This document shows positions 57,931 through 64,000 of a DNA stretch of 64,000 nt, piece after piece. The position numbers and the translations under genes were made by a program. A model generated the notes under the pieces. That model saw only the letters and a program-made list of their open reading frames with translations. It was not told the origin of the DNA and ran no database searches. How positions within the stretch are numbered: the first letter of the stretch is position 1; each line of letters begins with the position of its first letter. The DNA comes from Cornus controversa (taxonomy: Eukaryota > Streptophyta > Magnoliopsida > Cornales > Cornaceae): assembly GCA_026545225.1 (NCBI GenBank), contig CM048845.1:102234033-102298032 (forward strand). The letters run 5' to 3'.

Positions 57931-59835
57931 TAGGAGTGCAATTTGAATGGGTTAACACTTGAATCAAGCTCAAGTCCAATCCAATTTTTCATCAGTTTGA
58001 ACATCCAATTTTTTACAATTAGAGTTCGACTTGAATTCTAACTCAAACTTAATTTGAGTTAGACTTGGGTTAAAGTGTAATACACGGAACCAAATTCTAT
58101 CATTACTTTTTATATATTTGTAATTATAAATGTATTATATATATTTATAACTATGATCGAACTTTTTTTTTCTTTAAAAGAGTTTATTTTTCTATAAATC
58201 TTGATTTATCGTATATTAATAGTTTAGAGAAATAAGAGCAAAATGCACTCACACCCCCCTGAGGTTTGTCTTAAAGACACTCATATGCATAGTTTGTTTA
58301 AACCTACACTCACACCCCTTGTCAGTACAATGCCACCAACTAGCATGTGAAATTACAAAGCTACCCATTAATATAATAACTATATTATATTTAAAAAATT
58401 AAATAAACTTAAAAGACCAAATTAACTCACGCTGTATATGCCTTCTATTTTTTCATTGTTTACAAAATTGAGGCTTTTTTGCATTGAGGAGTAATTGATT
58501 ACTATTTTTACTCTACAATATTTTTGGGACTAATTGATTAACATTTTTAGTTTTATCTGCCAAAAATAATTGTTTGGACAGAATACTTCTCACAAATATT
58601 CAATATTCAATATGAATTTGTTTTTAAAATGTTTGTTTCTTGTTTGTTTTTTATTTTTTATTTATTTGTCTGTTTCAAATGGCTTCTGAAATCAGCCATC
58701 ATTTACGATTCAAATTGCCCAATCTTATATGATTTATAATGTAAACCCAAACAAGTATAACTACCTAGATTTATTTGTCGATGCATGTGGATTGACTCAT
58801 TTTTAGTTTATATGATGGATGTGATTGATTAGTTACTTTTTAAAATGTTTGTTTCTTGTTTGTTATTTATTTATTTTTTGAATTTTCAGCTTCAAATGGT
58901 TTATAAAATCAGACATCATTAACGGTTCAAATTTAGTGCCCAATCCTATATGACAATTTATTTGGATGTAATCACTTATGATAGTTTATTTGGATGATGT
59001 AATGTCACTATTTGGATGTAATCACAATTATTTGAATGTTTATTTGGATAATATAATGTCACTTTATTTGAATGTTTATTTAAATTGGAGATATATGGTA
59101 TTGATTTTATTAAATAGATATATTTCTCATGTTATTATGAAATATATGTATAGAGACTGAGATATATATATAATGCCACTTATTTGAATGTAATGACAGT
59201 TTATGGTTTAACACTATTTTCTTTATTATTTGGATCATTTTCTTCTAGATAAAATGCTAGAAATTAAAGAAAGAAAATTTATCTTAATGAAGGCATTTTC
59301 CTTGAATTGTTATCTTCGATTATTTTTAGGTTTCAGTGACTACAGAATTTGATCGAAGGTTAAAAGTGAAGCAAGGGTGGTTTTGTAAAAGTGAAAATAT
59401 AAAATTGAGGGCAATATGGTCTTTTCAGTTAGTAGAGGGGTAAAAAAGATATTTTGCACAGTGTCAATGTATTTTTTGACTAATGAATTATGGTTGGGGT
59501 TGTGTGCATTCACACCTCAAACCTCAAGGGATGTGAGTGTAGGTTTAAGTAAACTATGCATATGAATGTCTTTAGGATAAATCCCAGGAGGTGTGAGTGC
59601 ATTTTGCCCGAGAAATAACTATTTAATTGTTATAATCTTTGTGCTTAGTTTTAACCCAACTCGAGGCTAAGCTGAGATTAACCCAATGACCGATTCCTAT
59701 AACCTGAATTTAAAATTTTGAACATGAGTAAGGTTTGGGGTGGAGAGTTTGAATTGAGTTGAACTTGCGTTGAAAGTTTTATATTTTGGATTGAGTCGGG
59801 ATTTACCCCCTTAATCTGTCCCAATTGCACCTTTA
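57931..59835. mobile_element. hAT-like relic, second family, holding a MULE insertion
   Basis: The left end TAGGAGTGCAATTTGAATGG and the reverse complement of the right end TAAAGGTGCAATTGGGACAG are inverted repeats of about 20 bp. The two halves (57931-58235 and 59610-59835) match the relics at 8154-8570 and 2225-2570. No clear target duplication survives. It is non-coding. Confidence 0.6.
58236..59609. mobile_element. Non-autonomous MULE with long inverted ends and 9-bp target duplication
   Basis: The inverted ends are about 85 bp. Left GAGCAAAATGCACTCACACC and right (reverse complement) GGGCAAAATGCACTCACACC continue in parallel through ACTCATATGCATAGTTT and AAACCTACACTCACA. The flanks are an exact 9-bp duplication, GAGAAATAA (58227-58235 and 59610-59618). 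The 1.37-kb interior has no transposase; its short frames are unrelated. The insertion is inside a hAT-like relic. Confidence 0.9.
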
Positions 59836-62103
59836 ACTAAACAGAGTAGATCAGATACAAATCTAATATTTGGCATTATATGCATAAATTGATTATTCTT
59901 AGGATTTAAACTCATTCTCTCTTTCTCTCTTACAAGGATTTGAACCTAAAATATCTCTCTCTCTCTCCCTTATATCAGGATTTGAACCCATATTCTCACA
60001 CTTGAAATTATGAGTATTTCATCACTTAGTCATATTTTGAGAAAGTCATATTTTTTTTCCCAATTTCGTTCCATTTTTTCTTTCCATTTACCCTTCAAAT
60101 AAAATATAAAAAAAAAGAAGTTTATGGAACTCTCATTCACCTAAGATTAAGATAAAAATGACAATGATTTATCCTCCACAGATTACACACATGTTTTTCA
60201 AATGTAATGTGAAAAGATTATTTAATAATATGGGCTAAATATTGATATTGGTGTTCAAAAAGTGACTTGATACGATACTATTCATTTTAAATAAAAAAAA
60301 AATTGGTGTTCCGCACCTAAGATCCAATTAAAGCTGAATTCATTCTAAATGGGTTGGATATCAAATAGCATATATGTTGGATATGGATTACATCCATATG
60401 ATCCGACTTGATTTTTATTCGGACCATGGCATCAAATATGGGAATCAAATTATTATTTTTCGTATGCCATATATTTATGAGCAAGGGGTTTGGAAAAAAT
60501 GATTAATTACCTTAAACAAAAATAGTTAGTTTGAACAAATAATAAATAATGAGCAGGAATAATGGAGTTTATATATCCTACTGCATAATACAATAATTAA
60601 CTGACCACAAGCCACAGCAGCATAAGCATAAGCTGAACCTATACTTGTCATGGCACCACAGCCACAGGTCTCCCACATAGAGGAATTAACGATCCCAATT
60701 AGGATATATTGGATTAACAGCCAGTATGCACTTAATTAGCTTCAGCATATATGGGAATTAGAAAACTAGTCAATTCAACTTAGACATCTAAGCATGTCCT
60801 TAGTCATTAACCACAAATAGACCTTTTCCACGTACTCACCATAACTTAAGAATGTAACAACAATATGAATTAATGGTTAGAAATCCAGAGCAAAAGAATA
60901 CAACAATTCAAGACCCTAATTTTTTCAATAAACAAGCTCGTGTTCATGTTCATGCTCATGCAAGCAATATTCTCAAACTTAGAACTTACATGTTCTGTTA
61001 TTTTGGACCCTTTGGTTTAAGGAAGATGACATATAGTTGCTTTCGTTATGCGGATATCCGTAGACTCAACTGAGTAAAGGTGATTGATTTCTCAGATTCC
61101 AACCAAGTTAAGATTTTGGACACCATTTATTTATTCTTTTCACCTGCCTTCTCTTAGCAGCTAATTGATTTGTAGAATTAAGACTTGGAATCTTATAAAG
61201 GCTCAAGTTGAATATTCTATTCTAATGTCCTAGATTTTCATTTACCTTCCCACAATGGAAATCCATATCCTCAAGAAAATATTTGGTTTTTGAGAAAATT
61301 GAGGGAAACTGCAGTTACGAGCCGAAAAAAAAAACCAAACGGACCTGAAACAACAGAGGAATCAGACATTTTCTGAAAAAAGCCACACAAAAATCAAACC
61401 AAAAGCTTAAAAGTATCTGGTTTATGGTGCAAATGAGGGGAAAAAAAAAAGTCAAGGATGACCAATATGTTTATCATTAGATTCCCAATCAATTATATGG
61501 TAACCTTCGAAATACACGAGCGCAGTGACATTTAAAAACTTATCTTATATCCTTGTCCAAAATCTCGATTCTTTAAAACTTTTTCTGTCATTTAATAATT
61601 AAACAACCAAAATTCTATAGAACACTCCTCCTAGCTCTATAACAACAAGAAATCCATTCGTATTTTGGTTTTCTGCATAATTATAATAACAGTAATTTTA
61701 TTTGCATGTAAATTACTATCTTAATTTCACAAATTGTAACAAACATGCATTATAACCTCTCTTTTTTTGGGGGTGTAATGCTAAAGGAAAAATGTAAAAA
61801 ATAGAGAAGTAAGAAATCGATTGAGAAGAGCTATAAAGAGATAAAGTTACTGAAATCCATTTCATAATCAACCATATGCATAATACATATTACATGCCAT
61901 ACAAATCTAGCATAAAGACGGGCTACAGCCTACAGGGGCACAAAAGTAGAAAGTTGTAGAAAGTTGCTTCCACTCCGTAATTTTATATAATTTACCGAGT
62001 ACCGGACTTGCTTAGGAACCAATTAATAATTAATATTGATCCATCATTGAGCAAGAGGAATTAAACTAGGTAAATTTGTGTATGATCCATGTGGAACCTG
62101 AAT

Positions 62104-62136
<33 letters not shown>

Positions 62137-62155
62137 ATCAAACAGGTGAAAGTAC
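59836..62155. other. Duplication unit between the hAT-like relic and copy E
   Basis: Contains all unit landmarks in order (60240-60420, 60700-60800, 61040-61280, 61370-61540, 61680-61960), matching the partial units elsewhere. No extra gene is supported. The frame at 60873-61073 lies in repeated DNA. An (AT)n run at 62104-62137 lies just past the copy E stop. Confidence 0.6.
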
Positions 62156-62533
62156 TTAGTGGCGGTTAAAGACCAAAATGGCGAATATGGAAATAGCAAA
62201 GATGAACCATGAGATGATCTTTAGGCAGAGTGGTGAAGATACTGTGACGGCAATGAGGAAGGCTGTGACTCCGGAGAAGACCCCCACATGGTCTAGTACT
62301 CGAGCGACAACAGGGAACTTTGTAGAGATATACTTGGACACGCAGATTGCGGCCACAGCGACAACAGGGTCTTGCACTTGGTATTGCAGCTGCTCAACCA
62401 CCGGAACTTCTGGATCAGCCATGGAAGAAAGTGGTGGCAATGTTGGTGGAGGAGGGAGGCTTGGTGCCTCTGGTGGAGGAGGCGGGAGGTTTGGTGACTC
62501 AGCGATTTCTTTCCTCTGGCTCTCTACGGGGAC
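62156..62533 (-). pseudogene. Copy E: membrane-protein family member, start lost, first helix deleted
   Basis: The frame from VPVESQRKE through AESPNLPPPPPEAPSLPPPP to the stop after FNRH is continuous, but the start codon is GTC (62531-62533) and the codon-8 ATG is ATC. An in-frame deletion joins QVQDP directly to VVAVAAICVSKY, removing the segment with LDWP and the first helix plus the start of the second. Helices three and four remain (VGVFSGVTAFLIAVTVSS, SWFIFAISIFAILVFN). It is more diverged than A, C and D. The only ATG-started frame begins at MADPEV (62423). Probably not functional. Confidence 0.72.
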
Positions 62534-62613
62534 TCATGTATGCTTTTGCGCACATTTATGGAAGAGGAGGGGGAAAGGGATGTAACTTGACTTTCGTAAG
62601 CATCTCAGGAGTT

Positions 62614-62797
62614 CGGCTCAAGTATGTTGTCACCTAGTGACCATAGGGTCACTATCTCTTCCCCATCTTTTTCAAATCCATCCTTTTTTTTTTTTTTTTT
62701 TTGGTTCCGGCTCAAGTATGTTGTCACCTAGTGACCATAGGGTCACCTATCTCTTCCCCATCTTTTTCAAATCCATCTTTCTTTTTTTTTTGGTTCC
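62614..62797. repeat. 95-bp tandem duplication upstream of copy E
   Basis: GGCTCAAGTATGTTGTCACC... starts at 62614 and again at 62709. Each copy holds the palindrome GTGACCATAGGGTCAC and a long T run of different length, ending GGTTCC. The near-identity shows it is recent. Confidence 0.92.
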
Positions 62798-62939
62798 GGA
62801 GATGCTAAAATGAACTTTTCCTTGTTCTTTCTTATTCCACTTTCATTAGTTTATGTGTGGCCCCACTAAACAATTCATTTAGCATCATCATCTACCATAT
62901 GTAAGTTGGATTACAATTTTGTTTTAGTTATCTTTTGAA
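62798..62939. other. 5' flank of copy E
   Basis: No feature recognised. Confidence 0.4.
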
Positions 62940-63130
62940 TGCAACTTAATCCATGGTTCACTTGCTTAGGAAGAGCGTGTCCCATGGTGGTTGATAATAC
63001 ACGGACTTCCATAATAAAATTGAGTCTCTTTTTTTTAAAATGTGACAAGCCTAATTTGACGAACTCATTAGTGTAGTAGGGATGTAATTTGGACGGGTTA
63101 ACTCAAAGCAAAGTGAGTTTAGTTACTTAT
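62940..63130. other. Start of a further duplication unit
   Basis: ATCCATGGTTCACTTGCTTA and GTGTCCCATGGTGGTTGATA repeat the boundary seen near 8035 and 57820. They are followed by the beginning of the hAT-like relic (TAGGGATGTAATTTGGACGG, 63077). The relic then breaks off. Confidence 0.6.
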
Positions 63131-64000
63131 TTTTGAGAAAATTTGTGAAAATTGCATAAAATGAACAATTTTTATCTTTTATGGATGAATAACAATTCTC
63201 TAAGTTGAATCTCTTGTCATTTTCATAAGTTCATTAAAAAATTGACATAAGTTGAAGGGTTAAAAAATTGATATGTGAAGTATTTTAAAAATTCATGACT
63301 CGCAATTCAAACATTATTTCCTAAACTATGATGTTTCAAGCATTTTTAATTATTGAGTGACATGCGCCAATACAAGCGAGGTAAAAGTTCAACTTACAAT
63401 ATTTATTGTAAACAACACTTGGATGGTTCATCATTTCTTTATAATTTTCCTAAAAAAAAAAACTCAATAATTGAAATAATGTTTTCTTTTGATATTTTTG
63501 TTTTTCAAATCATTATTGGACAATTTTTTTTAAAAATAGTAATAATAATCATCAAAGATAAGTAAGAAAATTACTCCCATGATAAAAAAATAAAAAGTAT
63601 CAAAAAAATTTCCAACTAGCCTAATTTCAATTCATTCCATGTAGCCGTGTAGCCGCAACATAGCCTCTATGAATTTTATTTTCTATTACTCTGTCGGACA
63701 TTCCAATACTATTTATACTTTACAATTTACAGCAGAGAGAATCCTCCCCTTGTCCGTGAATAGGAAATTAAGATGATGAAGGCCATTATAGTAAAAACAT
63801 ATGATGTAATTAGACAGCGCGTGACTAAAGTTGATAGTGATAGTGCTTGTTACTATATCGGTTTCACGTTACTGTATCGAAAATTCCAAAAACAATTTTT
63901 GATTGTTCTTTGAAAACCTACACTCATCTATTTAGTTTTGTAAAAATTATTTTTCAAAACAAATTCAAGTCTAAAATGAGTTTTTTTAATTTTTATCACT
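63131..64000. other. AT-rich DNA, nothing recognised
   Basis: No gene, repeat pair or RNA gene is supported. The plus frame at 63353-63565 is A/T-driven. Confidence 0.45.

Overview
The window is AT-rich nuclear DNA of a flowering plant, most likely a eudicot. Every recognisable element is a plant type: Ty3/Gypsy Tat-type and Ty1/Copia Sirevirus-type LTR elements with plant primer-binding sites, L1-type LINEs, a tRNA-derived SINE, and MULE-, hAT- and Helitron-type repeats. I cannot name the species. Ordinary genes are sparse; most of the 64 kb is repeat-on-repeat.

The one host gene family is a cluster of five copies (A-E), all on the minus strand. It encodes a small protein with a proline-rich N-terminus followed by four predicted membrane helices. 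Copy A (14974-15522, 182 aa) is intact. B (28134-28679), C (31588-32105), D (46348-46900) and E (62156-62533) are decayed by frameshifts, deletions or start loss. The copies sit in head-to-tail segmental duplications of several kb, and some partial units have lost the gene (about 4720-6500 and 57190-57560). I do not recognise the protein family.

Layout: 1-345 Copia relic; 346-8030 AT-rich DNA with old hAT-like relics and gene-less duplication pieces; 8030-14550 repeats, including a clean hAT-type element at 10322-10964; 14550-17380 copy A with a MULE-type MITE on its 3' side, a 0.56-kb foldback on its 5' side and a Helitron-like tail; 17592-18130 an exon-like fragment split by a SINE; 18306-27398 a broken Gypsy element with matching 5-bp target duplications and an antisense extra gene; 27600-29640 copy B; 30264-31285 an insertion; 31288-32830 copy C; 32831-34000 a LINE fragment; 34437-35324 a small LTR-like element; 36412-37742 a SINE split by a solo LTR; 37845-38306 a MULE-type MITE; 38513-46313 a young Sirevirus-type Copia element; 46348-48290 copy D; 48700-50530 a threefold non-coding repeat; 52175-52780 a Copia 3' LTR; 53630-57107 a 5'-truncated LINE with 16-bp target duplications; 57790-62940 a complete duplication unit with copy E, containing a MULE inside a hAT-like relic; 62940 onward the start of a further unit.

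The most unusual signals are the decaying tandem gene family with a mosaic member (C), the foldback lying 34 bp upstream of the only intact copy, the SINE inside an exon-like frame, and the Copia element whose two flanks do not match. No operon, CRISPR array, tRNA or rRNA gene was seen.
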